NCBI RefSeq assembly: GCF_014305095.1
Contig: NZ_JACRUI010000001.1
Location: 543,695-607,694, forward strand
Length of the DNA: 64,000 nt
Source: Flavobacterium kayseriense
GTDB taxonomy: Bacteria; Bacteroidota; Bacteroidia; Flavobacteriales; Flavobacteriaceae
Direction of reading: 5' to 3'
Positions 1-7,270 of the stretch are shown in pieces. Position numbers and translations under genes: made by a program. The first letter of the stretch is position 1; each line of letters starts with the position of its first letter. A model generated the notes under the pieces. It did not search any database, was not told where the DNA came from, and saw only the letters and a program-made list of their open reading frames with translations.

Positions 1-36
1 AAAAGACCTTTTGTTTTCACAAACAATAGGTCTTTT
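1..36. terminator. Intrinsic terminator hairpin downstream of fumarase
   Basis: AAAAGACCT and AGGTCTTTT form the outer stem, and TTGTTT/AAACAA extends it around a TCAC loop. A/T runs on both sides make it usable on both strands. It lies downstream of the minus-strand fumarase gene. Confidence 0.8.
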
Positions 37-91
37 ATATCGGTAAAACGTTCACCTTATTTGAACACTAATTTATTGTTCTATAAAATTT

Positions 92-1693
92 TTACAAATT
101 CTCAAAGAAGTCATTCCCTTTATCATCAGTAATTATGAAAGCAGGAAAATCTTTGATGGTGATTTTACGAACCGCTTCCATTCCTAATTCTTCGAAATCG
201 ACAACCTCAACTTTTAGTATATTATCTTGCGCTAAAATTGCAGCTGGACCACCTATTGATCCTAGGTAAAAACCACCATAGGTTTTACAAGCGTCAACTA
301 CTTGTTTGGTTCTGTTTCCTTTGGCAAGCATAATCATACTTCCGCCCTGTTTTTGAAATTCTTCTACATAAACATCCATACGACCAGCGGTAGTTGGTCC
401 AAAACTTCCTGACGGCATACCTTCTGGAGTTTTTGCAGGACCTGCATAATAAACAGGATGGTTTTTGAAATAGTCTGGCATTGGTTTTCCAGCGTCTAGC
501 ATTTCCTTAATTTTTGCATGAGCAATATCACGCGCTACGATCAAAGTACCATTTAATTTTAAACGAGTCTTTATTGGATACTTAGACAATTCAACCAAAA
601 TATCAGCCATAGGTCGGTTTAAATCAATATCAACAGCTGGCTCCAAATGTGGTGCCGTCTCTGGCAACAAACGCGCAGGATTCACCTCTAATTGCTCTAC
701 AAAGATTCCGTCTTTAGTAATTTTACCTTTTATATTTCTATCCGCTGAACAAGAAACTCCTAATCCAACTGGACAAGAAGCAGCGTGACGTGGCAAACGA
801 ATCACACGAACATCATGAGTGAAATATTTACCTCCAAATTGTGCTCCAATAGCACTTTCTTGACAAATTAACTGCACTCTTTTCTCCCACTCTAAATCAC
901 GAAAAGCCTGACCTGCCATGTTACCCGTAGTAGGCAAGTTGTCAAAATAACCCGCCGATGCTTTTTTAACCGCAGCTAAATTCGCTTCCGCAGAAGTTCC
1001 TCCTATTACAAACGCTAAATGGTATGGCGGACAAGCAGATGTTCCCAAATCCATAATTTTAGCACGAACAAAAGCATCCATCGACTTTTCGTTCAACAAT
1101 GATTTCGTTTGTTGATATAAATAGGTTTTATTAGCAGACCCTCCACCTTTGGCTAAAAACAAAAATTCGTAAGTAGCTCCAGTTTTAGAATAAATATCGA
1201 TTTGAGCGGGTAAATTAGAACCCGAATTTTTTTCCTCAAACATGCTAATTGGCACAATTTGGGAATAACGAAGGTTACGCTCTTGGTAGGTGTTAAAAAT
1301 CCCTCTAGAAAGCCATTGGGCATCATCAACACCTGTATATACATTTTCGCCTTTTTTAGCCATTACAATCGCCGTTCCGGTATCTTGACATGAAGGCAAC
1401 TGTCCTTCGATGGCTACAGCTGCATTTTGCAATAAATTGTATGCTACAAAACGGTCGTTATCCGTAGCTTCAGGATCATCTAGAATCGCTCTTAATTTTT
1501 CCAAATGCGAAGTACGTAACATAAACGAAACATCTTTCATCGCCTCTTGTGAAAGCAATTCTAGTCCCTTTGGGTCAACCGTTAGAATTTCGCGGTCACC
1601 TAGTTTTTCAACTTTTACGTAATCTGAAGTGATTTTGCGATATTGAGTATCGTCTTTTAAAATTGGATAAGGATCCTGATATATAAAGTCCAT
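92..1693 (-). CDS. fumA: Class I fumarate hydratase (Fe-S dependent)
   Basis: Converts fumarate to L-malate in the TCA cycle in the cytoplasm. The 533-residue protein has the single-chain length of class I [4Fe-4S] fumarases (FumA/FumB type), with the alpha and beta parts fused. Candidate cluster ligands are Cys102 in LPSCQDTGT, Cys221 in GTSACPPYH and Cys315 in [10 protein letters not shown]. The C-terminal part carries the [10 protein letters not shown] motif typical of the beta domain. Translation starts at an ATG, preceded by a promoter-like -7 box at 1711-1718. The gene stands alone between hairpin terminators. The family is clear from the cysteine motifs and length; the exact symbol (fumA or fumB) is a convention. 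Confidence 0.95.
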   Translation of the reverse strand: MDFIYQDPYPILKDDTQYRKITSDYVKVEKLGDREILTVDPKGLELLSQEAMKDVSFMLRTSHLEKLRAILDDPEATDNDRFVAYNLLQNAAVAIEGQLPSCQDTGTAIVMAKKGENVYTGVDDAQWLSRGIFNTYQERNLRYSQIVPISMFEEKNSGSNLPAQIDIYSKTGATYEFLFLAKGGGSANKTYLYQQTKSLLNEKSMDAFVRAKIMDLGTSACPPYHLAFVIGGTSAEANLAAVKKASAGYFDNLPTTGNMAGQAFRDLEWEKRVQLICQESAIGAQFGGKYFTHDVRVIRLPRHAASCPVGLGVSCSADRNIKGKITKDGIFVEQLEVNPARLLPETAPHLEPAVDIDLNRPMADILVELSKYPIKTRLKLNGTLIVARDIAHAKIKEMLDAGKPMPDYFKNHPVYYAGPAKTPEGMPSGSFGPTTAGRMDVYVEEFQKQGGSMIMLAKGNRTKQVVDACKTYGGFYLGSIGGPAAILAQDNILKVEVVDFEELGMEAVRKITIKDFPAFIITDDKGNDFFENL

Positions 1694-1710
1694 TTATTTG
1701 TAGTTTTCTA

Positions 1711-1718
1711 CAAAGATA
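1711..1718 (-). promoter_or_regulatory. Putative -7 promoter box of the fumarase gene
   Basis: On the minus strand this reads TATCTTTG, an exact match to the Bacteroidota -7 consensus TAnnTTTG. Transcription would start about 10 bases before the ATG. I see no clear TTTG at the -33 position. Confidence 0.5.
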
Positions 1719-1800
1719 AAAATTATTTATCGTCGTAGAAACCAATAACAACCCTCATTGTTAGAAAAATGAATCAATTTTGATATAAAAAAACAAAAAA

Positions 1801-1835
1801 GTGTTTTTATTGCTTATGATAGCGAATAAAAACAC
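1801..1835 (-). terminator. Intrinsic terminator of the 23-residue peptide gene
   Basis: GTGTTTTTATT pairs perfectly with AATAAAAACAC over 11 bp. On the minus strand a T-rich run (complement of 1786-1800) follows. It sits 29 bases after the stop codon of the short gene at 1864-1935, which supports that gene being a transcription unit. Confidence 0.75.
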
Positions 1836-1863
1836 CTTTGATCCTAAATAATAGGTTGCTTCC

Positions 1864-1935
1864 TTAGGCTAACAAACTAGTTACCAAAAAAAGAATCACC
1901 AATGCGATAGCAATGATTTTTGTGTATTTTGACAT
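1864..1935 (-). CDS. Small single-pass membrane peptide, 23 residues
   Basis: An ORF of 23 codons begins MSKYTKIIAIALV and is almost entirely hydrophobic after residue 6, so it is one predicted transmembrane segment with a short basic N-terminus. It has an A/T-rich ribosome-binding region (TAATTTAAA before the ATG) of the sort usual in Flavobacteria, and a strong intrinsic terminator right behind it. It lies alone in the 350-bp gap between fumarase and the SpmA/SpmB-type gene. I know no function. Support is the terminator plus peptide character; no homology search was possible. Confidence 0.5.
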   Translation of the reverse strand: MSKYTKIIAIALVILFLVTSLLA

Positions 1936-2044
1936 TTTAAATTATTTTAAAGTTTATAACTGCTTTGGTTTTGCACTTTTCAAAAGAAAGAAAAATAAAT
2001 GTATCATCCTAAAATGAGCTACTAAAAAATTCTAATTCTCGTAT

Positions 2045-3484
2045 TTAAAAAAACCAACTTGCCACAAAAATTGCAGTGATCACACAAATTACGTCGACCA
2101 AAAGCATTGTCGTTAAAGCGTAACGAGTGTTTTTTATATTAACCGAACCAAAATAAACTGCAATCACATAGAAAGTACTCTCAGCGCTACACTGAAAAAT
2201 ACTACTCAAGCGACCCGTTAAAGAATCGGCACCAAAGGTATTCATCGAATCGATTAAGAAACCGCGTGAACCCGCAGAACTAAACGGTCGCAATAAAGCC
2301 ACTGGCAAAGCATCAACAATTTCTTTATTTACGCCCATATTCGAAAAAATAAACCCTAGACCATTACTTATAATTTCGAATAAACCACTATTTCTAAATA
2401 AGGAAATCGCTACTAACATACCTAAAACATAAGGAAAAATAACAACTCCAGTTTTTACTCCGTTGTTTGCTCCTTTTACAAACGAATCAAAAACAGTAGT
2501 GTTAGCCGCACTGAATTTTTTCTCTTTTCTGAAAGAGAAGATTAATGTAAAAGCAACAATTCCAACTAATATTAGTCCCGAAAGGTTATTTGTAAAATAG
2601 TTTTTACCAATCAAGTCCAATTGATTCACATACATCAACAAACCAACGATAGCTCCTATTAATCCCATCAAAGCAGCTACTAAAGAAGCACTCTTAAAAT
2701 TAATTTTTTGCTTGATTCCAACGATTAAAAAAGCGGCAATAGTACCAATAAACGAAGTGATAATACAAGGCAGCATTACATCGGCGGGATTAGCAGCTCC
2801 AGCTGCAGCACGATACCCAATAATAGAGGTTGCAATCAACGTTAATCCTGAAGCATGCAAACACATAAACATAATTTGGGCATCACTCGCTCGATCTTTA
2901 TCTGGATTGAGTTCTTGCAAACTCTCCATCGCTTTTAATCCAAATGGTGTTGCAGCCGAATCTAATCCTAAAAAGTTAGCAGCGAAATTCAATGTCATAT
3001 ACGAGATAGAAGGGTGGTTTTTAGGAATACTTGGAAACACTTTTACAAACACTGGACTTAAAACGGTCGCTAATTTTCCAGACGCTCCAGAGATAATTAA
3101 CAACTCCATTAGTCCGCAAAAGAATGCCAAATACGCGATAAGCGGCAAAATCAAATCTACCAAAGTACTTTTACAAGTGGGTAATAAACCATCCGACTTT
3201 TGGATGCCACTAAAAATTTTTACTGTTTTATTCGAATAAACGTAGGTCGTATCAGCATTAGATAAATCACGGTTCAATACAAATGTTTTTTCTGGTGAGG
3301 CGTTTATACTGTCTTTTATAAAAACAGGAAGCTGCTCCAAATATTTTTCAGAAACCAAAACTGGATCTCCTTTTACACCATTCAAAACAAAATCAATGGT
3401 ATACGTATTGGCGGTGAACAAACTCACGACTATAAAAATGATAGATGAAATAAAAATAACCAACCAAAATCGACTTAAAACCAT
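2045..3484 (-). CDS. Nucleoside-recognition (Gate) domain membrane protein, SpmA/SpmB fusion type
   Basis: A 479-residue polytopic inner-membrane protein. An N-terminal transmembrane segment is followed by a ~75-residue extracytoplasmic loop, then two Gate-type halves. The first has FCGLMELLIISGASGKLATVLSPV and the later NFAANFLGLDSAATPFGLKAMESL stretch, which resembles SpmA. The second has VIFPYVLGMLVAISLFRNSG and PVALLRPFSSAGSRG, which resembles SpmB. In non-sporulating Bacteroidota such fusions are usually annotated as spore maturation or nucleoside recognition proteins. Substrate and role are unknown. Transcribed alone from an ATG. Confidence 0.8.
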   Translation of the reverse strand: MVLSRFWLVIFISSIIFIVVSLFTANTYTIDFVLNGVKGDPVLVSEKYLEQLPVFIKDSINASPEKTFVLNRDLSNADTTYVYSNKTVKIFSGIQKSDGLLPTCKSTLVDLILPLIAYLAFFCGLMELLIISGASGKLATVLSPVFVKVFPSIPKNHPSISYMTLNFAANFLGLDSAATPFGLKAMESLQELNPDKDRASDAQIMFMCLHASGLTLIATSIIGYRAAAGAANPADVMLPCIITSFIGTIAAFLIVGIKQKINFKSASLVAALMGLIGAIVGLLMYVNQLDLIGKNYFTNNLSGLILVGIVAFTLIFSFRKEKKFSAANTTVFDSFVKGANNGVKTGVVIFPYVLGMLVAISLFRNSGLFEIISNGLGFIFSNMGVNKEIVDALPVALLRPFSSAGSRGFLIDSMNTFGADSLTGRLSSIFQCSAESTFYVIAVYFGSVNIKNTRYALTTMLLVDVICVITAIFVASWFF

Positions 3485-3595
3485 AATTTATATTTTTTGT
3501 AAATGTAAATATTTAACCGCAAAGATCGCAAAGGGTTTTTACAAAGAAAAGAATTGACTCAACCACAACCGGAAACCAACAACCTCAGTTCCTTT

Positions 3596-4309
3596 TTACA
3601 CATGAATAATTTCGTCTTCAATCAGTAAATCTTCTCGTCGTAATCGTAAAAATATTTGTGCTACGGCGATCGTATCTTTTTCACAATAGGTTACAATTCG
3701 GTCAATGTCTTTGTCAACATAATACACATGACCTACTTGGCTGCCATCGATATCGCCTTTAGGAGAGGGTATTCCAAGCACTTTACACATCAATTTTAGG
3801 GAAGTATAATGTTTATAATCGCCAAATTTCCATAATTCTAAAGTATCTAAATGCGGGATTTCCCATGGCTTTTTGCCAAATAAATTGAGTTTGTCTGGAA
3901 TTGGAATTTGGTTAATAATCATACGGCGCGCTAGAAACGGAATATCGAATTCCTTGGCATTATGTCCGCACAACACATATTGAGGGCCGCTAAAATGATT
4001 AGTAAGTAGGTTATTAAAATCTTTGAGCAGTTTAGGCTCTTCGCCAAAGAAAGAAGTCACACGAAAATTACGAACATCCCCTTTAATAACAAAATAGCCA
4101 ACAGAGATGCAAATTATTTTTCCGAACTCAGCCCAAATACCTGCACGATCGTAAAACTCTGCTGCCGTGAACTCGTCTTTCCGTTGGTATTGCGTTTTTT
4201 GCTCGTACAACCCTTGCATATCAGCATCTAATTCTTTGTAATTAGCGGCTTCAGGAACGGTCTCTATATCTAAGAAAAGAATATTATTGAGGTTTATTTT
4301 TTCTATCAT
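3596..4309 (-). CDS. 3'-5' exonuclease related to the PolB proofreading domain
   Basis: A 237-residue DnaQ-like (DEDD) nuclease. Exo I is FLDIETVP near the N-terminus, Exo II is the region LCGHNAKEFDIPFLARR, and Exo III is TYCEKDTIAV near the C-terminus. Together these supply the usual Asp/Glu metal ligands. The family is described as predicted 3'-5' exonucleases related to the exonuclease domain of PolB and is common in Bacteroidota as a stand-alone protein; the cellular substrate is not established. No partner gene is obvious. The gene starts at an ATG and is followed by a short repeat-like spacer (ACGGATT motifs) before the next gene. Confidence 0.85.
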   Translation of the reverse strand: MIEKINLNNILFLDIETVPEAANYKELDADMQGLYEQKTQYQRKDEFTAAEFYDRAGIWAEFGKIICISVGYFVIKGDVRNFRVTSFFGEEPKLLKDFNNLLTNHFSGPQYVLCGHNAKEFDIPFLARRMIINQIPIPDKLNLFGKKPWEIPHLDTLELWKFGDYKHYTSLKLMCKVLGIPSPKGDIDGSQVGHVYYVDKDIDRIVTYCEKDTIAVAQIFLRLRREDLLIEDEIIHV

Positions 4310-4415
4310 AAATTTTGGCGCACGGATTTTACGGATTCAACAGATTAAAGCATATTTTTTAAAACTAAATACTTTGATACGAATTTAAAGAATATTAGTG
4401 ATTTTAGTATCTACT

Positions 4416-4886
4416 CTAGAATAAACTTTGTTGACTGCTAGGATTTTCGTGTTCCAGCAACCACTTTTTACGCCATAACCCACCAGCATAGCCTGTAAGC
4501 GAACCATCAGAACCAATGACTCTATGGCAAGGAACCACTATCCACAGCGGATTTTTACCATTGGCAAAAGCTACGGCTCGAATGGCTTTGACATCACCTA
4601 AAGTCTTGGCTTGTTCTAGATAAGTTCTTGTTTTACCAAAAGGGATATCAACTAAAGCAGCCCAAACTCCCTTTTGGAAATCGGTACCTTGAGGATTGAG
4701 TTTACAATCAAAACTGGTTCTCGTTCCTTTAAAATAATCATTTAATTGCGAAACAACCTCTTGCAAAGCTTCAGGAATCGAACTCGTTACAATGCCGTCA
4801 TCACTAACTGTTATGGATGAAACACCATGTTCGTCACCACTAATTGTTGTGAAGCCAAGAGGAGTTTTTATACAAGCAGTTGTCAT
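4416..4886 (-). CDS. ogt: Methylated-DNA--protein-cysteine methyltransferase
   Basis: A suicide DNA repair protein that transfers the methyl group from O6-methylguanine to its own cysteine. The C-terminal domain has the active-site motif IVVPCHRVIGSDG, followed by LTGYAGGLWRKKWLLEHE. The open frame runs upstream to 5000, but those codons overlap a hairpin and a dispersed 3' element, and the protein begins naturally at MTTACIKTPLG. I therefore use the ATG at 4886, giving 156 residues, the usual length for Ogt/MGMT-type enzymes. No Ada-like N-terminal domain is present. Confidence 0.9.
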   Translation of the reverse strand: MTTACIKTPLGFTTISGDEHGVSSITVSDDGIVTSSIPEALQEVVSQLNDYFKGTRTSFDCKLNPQGTDFQKGVWAALVDIPFGKTRTYLEQAKTLGDVKAIRAVAFANGKNPLWIVVPCHRVIGSDGSLTGYAGGLWRKKWLLEHENPSSQQSLF

Positions 4887-4946
4887 TATTAAAGATTTAG
4901 AGATCGCAAAATACATAAAGTTTTTGGAATCTATTCTAAATACAAA

Positions 4947-4979
4947 AACCATTCGGGACACGAATGGTTCTACTTTTTT
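4947..4979. terminator. Hairpin with T tract between ogt and the cytochrome gene
   Basis: AACCATTCG pairs with CGAATGGTT around a 5-base loop (4947-4969), and a T-rich run reaches 4980 on the plus strand; TTTTTG follows on the minus strand. It is the most likely transcription stop for the minus-strand cytochrome gene, whose 3' structured element (4980-5054) precedes it. Confidence 0.6.
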
Positions 4980-5054
4980 TAGCCCCGACAGTAGCGGCAT
5001 CCTCTTGTGGTGGTGTTCACCACAAGAGATATAGCGTATGGCGGGAACAGCTCC
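4980..5054 (-). repeat. Dispersed structured 3' element, copy A
   Basis: Read on the minus strand it starts GGAGCTGTTCCCGCC and ends GTCGGGGCTA. A perfect 11-bp hairpin (CTCTTGTGGTG/CACCACAAGAG) lies in the middle. It begins at the first base after the stop codon of the cytochrome gene, in the same orientation. Related copies are at 46819-46901, 48370-48448 and 53064-53138. Conserved ends with a variable central hairpin suggest a structured RNA or terminator-like element rather than a transposon. Confidence 0.7.
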
Positions 5055-5447
5055 TTATTTTAAAGTGGAATACGTATAGGCTTCTATTGCTTGCAACTCG
5101 GTATCAGTAAAAGTTTTGGTAAGTGCTAAATTAGCCGCCATCACCTCGTACTGTGATGGATCTACAATCGCTTCGCTTTCGCCTTTTAAGAATGATATGA
5201 TATTTCCGTTTTTCTCTTTGTATATTTTGGCGATATCCTGTAAACTAGGCCCTATTAACTTTGAATCAACGTTATGACAGGAGGTACAATTTCCTTTACC
5301 TTCAAAGATAATTTTTCCAACTTCGGCTGGAGAGAAATCAACAGATGCTGCAACTTCTTTCTTTACTTTTTCAGTTGCTTTGTCATCATTATTTTTACAC
5401 GAACTCAAGGCGCCAATTGCTAAGGCTAAAACTATAAATTTTTTCAT
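5055..5447 (-). CDS. Small monohaem c-type cytochrome lipoprotein
   Basis: A 130-residue exported lipoprotein. The signal peptide MKKFIVLALAIGALSSC ends in a lipobox with Cys17. A charged linker follows, then a cytochrome c domain with the haem-binding motif CTSCH (54-58). Met103 in EVMAANLAL is the likely distal iron ligand. It would act as an electron carrier on the periplasmic side of a membrane. It is next to haem biosynthesis genes on the same strand, downstream of hemB, with 89 bases between them. The partner oxidase or reductase is not visible in the window. Confidence 0.88.
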   Translation of the reverse strand: MKKFIVLALAIGALSSCKNNDDKATEKVKKEVAASVDFSPAEVGKIIFEGKGNCTSCHNVDSKLIGPSLQDIAKIYKEKNGNIISFLKGESEAIVDPSQYEVMAANLALTKTFTDTELQAIEAYTYSTLK

Positions 5448-5536
5448 TGTTCAGTTGTTTATAAGCTACTCAAATTTACGAAATTTTACAGAGTTAAAAA
5501 AGTAAATGGCCTACTAATGCGCAACAACAGCTTGTG

Positions 5537-6535
5537 TTATTTTGCATTAAGTAAAATCGCAGCTTCTTTGGCAAAGTAAGTCGAAATCAAACTTGCACCT
5601 GCTCTTTTAATACACATTAACTGCTCCATCATGATTTTGTCATGGTCTAGCCAGCCTCTTTCGGCAGCGGCTTTGATCATAGCATATTCGCCCGATACAT
5701 GAAAAACAGTGACAGGAACATTCACTGCATTTTTGACTTCACGGACGATATCTAAATAAGCAATTCCGGGTTTTACCATTACCATATCGGCACCTTCTTC
5801 GACATCCCAAAGCGCTTCTTTAATGGCTTCAATGCGATTGGCATAGTCCATTTGGTACGTTTTCTTGTCTTTTGGTACCACAACATCCGATTCCCTTGGT
5901 GCGCTGTCTAAAGCATCACGAAACGGACCGTAAAACGCCGATGCGTACTTAGCCGAATAACTCATAATCCCCACATTGTGGAAACCGGCAGCATCCAATC
6001 CTTGACGCAAACGCAATACACGCCCGTCCATCATGTCAGACGGCGCTACAAAATCGGCTCCAGCTTCTGCATGCGAAACCGCCATTTTTACTAAAGCATC
6101 GTTTGTGGAATCGTTTTCTACATCGCCATTAGCAATAATTCCGTCGTGACCATAAATAGAATAAGGGTCTAAGGCTACATCAGGCATCACGACCATCCCT
6201 GGACAAGCAGTTTTTATAGCACGAATGGCGTCTTGCATCAATCCGTTTGGGTTCCAAGCTTCTTTTCCTGTATTGTCTTTTAAGTCTTCGCTTACTTTTA
6301 CATAAATATTGACTGCGCGAATGCCTAAATCATACAGTTCTGTAACTTCTTTTACCGTTAAATCTATCGAACGACGAAAGATTCCTGGCATCGAAGCAAT
6401 TTCTACTTGTACGTTTTCTCCCTCTGCAATAAACATGGGAAACATAAAATCTGAAGGACTTAATGTCGTCTCGCGAACTAATGATCGAATTGATTCATTT
6501 GTTCTTAATCTTCTACCTCTTTGTAATGGGAACAT
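5537..6535 (-). CDS. hemB: Delta-aminolevulinic acid dehydratase (porphobilinogen synthase)
   Basis: Condenses two 5-aminolevulinate molecules into porphobilinogen, the second committed haem step in the cytoplasm. The 332-residue protein has the usual length. The two Schiff-base lysines are visible: Lys196 in SYSAKYASAFYGPFR and Lys255 in MVMVKPGIAYLDIV. The metal site region reads DVALDPYSIYGHDG, without the cysteines of zinc enzymes, so it is expected to be the Mg-dependent kind. It belongs to the haem cluster but is separated from hemF by a RAYT transposase and REP palindromes. Confidence 0.96.
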   Translation of the reverse strand: MFPLQRGRRLRTNESIRSLVRETTLSPSDFMFPMFIAEGENVQVEIASMPGIFRRSIDLTVKEVTELYDLGIRAVNIYVKVSEDLKDNTGKEAWNPNGLMQDAIRAIKTACPGMVVMPDVALDPYSIYGHDGIIANGDVENDSTNDALVKMAVSHAEAGADFVAPSDMMDGRVLRLRQGLDAAGFHNVGIMSYSAKYASAFYGPFRDALDSAPRESDVVVPKDKKTYQMDYANRIEAIKEALWDVEEGADMVMVKPGIAYLDIVREVKNAVNVPVTVFHVSGEYAMIKAAAERGWLDHDKIMMEQLMCIKRAGASLISTYFAKEAAILLNAK

Positions 6536-6550
6536 GTTATATTTGTTTAA

Positions 6551-6577
6551 AGCTCCATAGGAGCGTAATATTTATAG
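6551..6577 (+). repeat. REP-like palindrome r1 (RAYT-associated)
   Basis: GCTCC-ATA-GGAGC palindrome followed by GTAATATTTATAGA. Same design as the copies at 7161 and 7243 (palindrome, then a CATATTTATAG-like tail). It lies between hemB and the RAYT gene. Confidence 0.6.
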
Positions 6578-6603
6578 ATTGAATATCAAATCAATATAAC
6601 CAA

Positions 6604-6626
6604 ACCCTGTAGGGGTGGCATATTAA
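6604..6626 (+). repeat. REP-like palindrome r2, left flank of RAYT
   Basis: ACCCTGTAGGGGT followed by GGCATATTAA. It is the inverted counterpart of r3 at 7117-7138, so the transposase gene is bracketed by near-identical inverted palindromes. It ends 2 bases before the RAYT stop codon. Confidence 0.65.
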
Positions 6627-6628
6627 TT

Positions 6629-7087
6629 TTATACCTCTTCAAAGATAAATTCATTTTTAAAATCCACATCGAATGCTTTTAAAAAATCAACATATTCTTC
6701 TTTAAATGTTTTCTTTTTATGATGTTCTTCTTGATTTTGTATATAATTAATAACGTTTGTTAACTGAGAATGACTATACGAAAAAGCACCAAAACCATTT
6801 TGCCATTCAAATTTACCATTAATCCATTTTTTCTCATTTATAAAACGAGATGAATTGGCTTTAATATCTCTTACCAAATCAGACAAAGCTTTATTGGGTT
6901 TTAATCCAATTAGAATATGAATGTGGTCAGGCATTCCATTAACCGCAATTAATTTCTGACCTTCATTAGTAACAATTCCTGTAATATATTTATATAATTC
7001 ATCCTTCCAATTTTTAGAGATCAAATTTTGTCTGCCTTTTACGGCAAAAACAACATGAATATAAATTTGAGAATAGGTGTTTGCCAT
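6629..7087 (-). CDS. REP-associated / IS200-like tyrosine transposase (Y1, HUH)
   Basis: A 152-residue single-strand transposase of the Y1_Tnp family. The HUH motif is HIH at 55-57 (GMPDHIHILI) and the likely nucleophile is Tyr115 in VINYIQNQEEHH. The conserved WQNGFGAFSYSHSQ segment is present. Length is full, with no frameshift, so it may be active. It is flanked by inverted REP-like palindromes (6604-6626 and 7117-7138) with further REPs outside, which fits a RAYT more than a simple IS200, although the two cannot be separated with certainty. It interrupts the haem gene order between hemB and hemF. Confidence 0.85.
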   Translation of the reverse strand: MANTYSQIYIHVVFAVKGRQNLISKNWKDELYKYITGIVTNEGQKLIAVNGMPDHIHILIGLKPNKALSDLVRDIKANSSRFINEKKWINGKFEWQNGFGAFSYSHSQLTNVINYIQNQEEHHKKKTFKEEYVDFLKAFDVDFKNEFIFEEV

Positions 7088-7116
7088 AATTTATTTCAAA
7101 AATTAAATCAAAAAAC

Positions 7117-7138
7117 AATATGTCACCCCTACAGGGTT
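7117..7138 (-). repeat. REP-like palindrome r3, right flank of RAYT
   Basis: On the minus strand AACCCTGTAGGGGTGACATATT, a near-perfect inverted copy of r2 (6604-6626). It lies 29 bases upstream of the RAYT start. Confidence 0.65.
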
Positions 7139-7160
7139 GTAATAAAAAAATCGAATATTT

Positions 7161-7187
7161 GCTATAAATATGTCGCTTCTACGAAGC
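7161..7187 (-). repeat. REP-like palindrome r4 overlapping the displaced hemF tail
   Basis: On the minus strand GCTTC-GTA-GAAGC followed by GACATATTTATAGC. Identical to r5. The TAG stop of the hemF tail remnant lies inside the palindrome. Confidence 0.65.
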
Positions 7188-7244
7188 TAACCAATCTCTT
7201 GGGTTTTCTAATACTTGTACTAATTTTTCTTCTTCGCTTCCAGC
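7179..7244 (-). pseudogene. Displaced second copy of the hemF 3' end
   Basis: Twenty-one codons and a stop encoding AGSEEEKLVQVLENPRDWLAS, against AGSEEEKLVNVLENPRDWLAS at the end of the intact hemF next door. Six codons differ; five changes are synonymous and one is Asn to Gln. It forms, with its REP, an 82-bp unit (7161-7242) repeated directly at 7243-7324. It has no start and cannot make a protein. The synonymous bias says the two tails diverged while each was part of a functional gene. Confidence 0.8.
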
Positions 7245-7270
7245 TATAAATATGTCGCTTCTACGAAGCT
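7243..7270 (-). repeat. REP-like palindrome r5 containing the hemF stop codon
   Basis: Identical to r4. The last codons of intact hemF (GCT TCG TAG) are part of the palindrome GCTTC-GTA-GAAGC, so the REP supplies the stop codon and the final Ala-Ser of the protein. Confidence 0.65.

Noticed and set aside
2712..3239. Long plus-strand ORF (175 codons) within the SpmA/SpmB-type gene
   Set aside because: Antisense shadow of a clearly recognisable membrane protein; it has no recognisable domain.
3511..3550. Short motifs such as ACCGCAAAGATCGCAAAG, also near 37635, as a regulatory repeat
   Set aside because: Only degenerate matches in two places; too little to call a repeat family from this window.
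4792..5034. Plus-strand ORF overlapping ogt
   Set aside because: It runs antisense through ogt, a hairpin and the dispersed 3' element; no coding features.
6629..7087. Complete IS200 element with TnpB
   Set aside because: Only the Y1 protein is present and its flanks are inverted REP-like palindromes, which fits a RAYT better; there is no tnpB.
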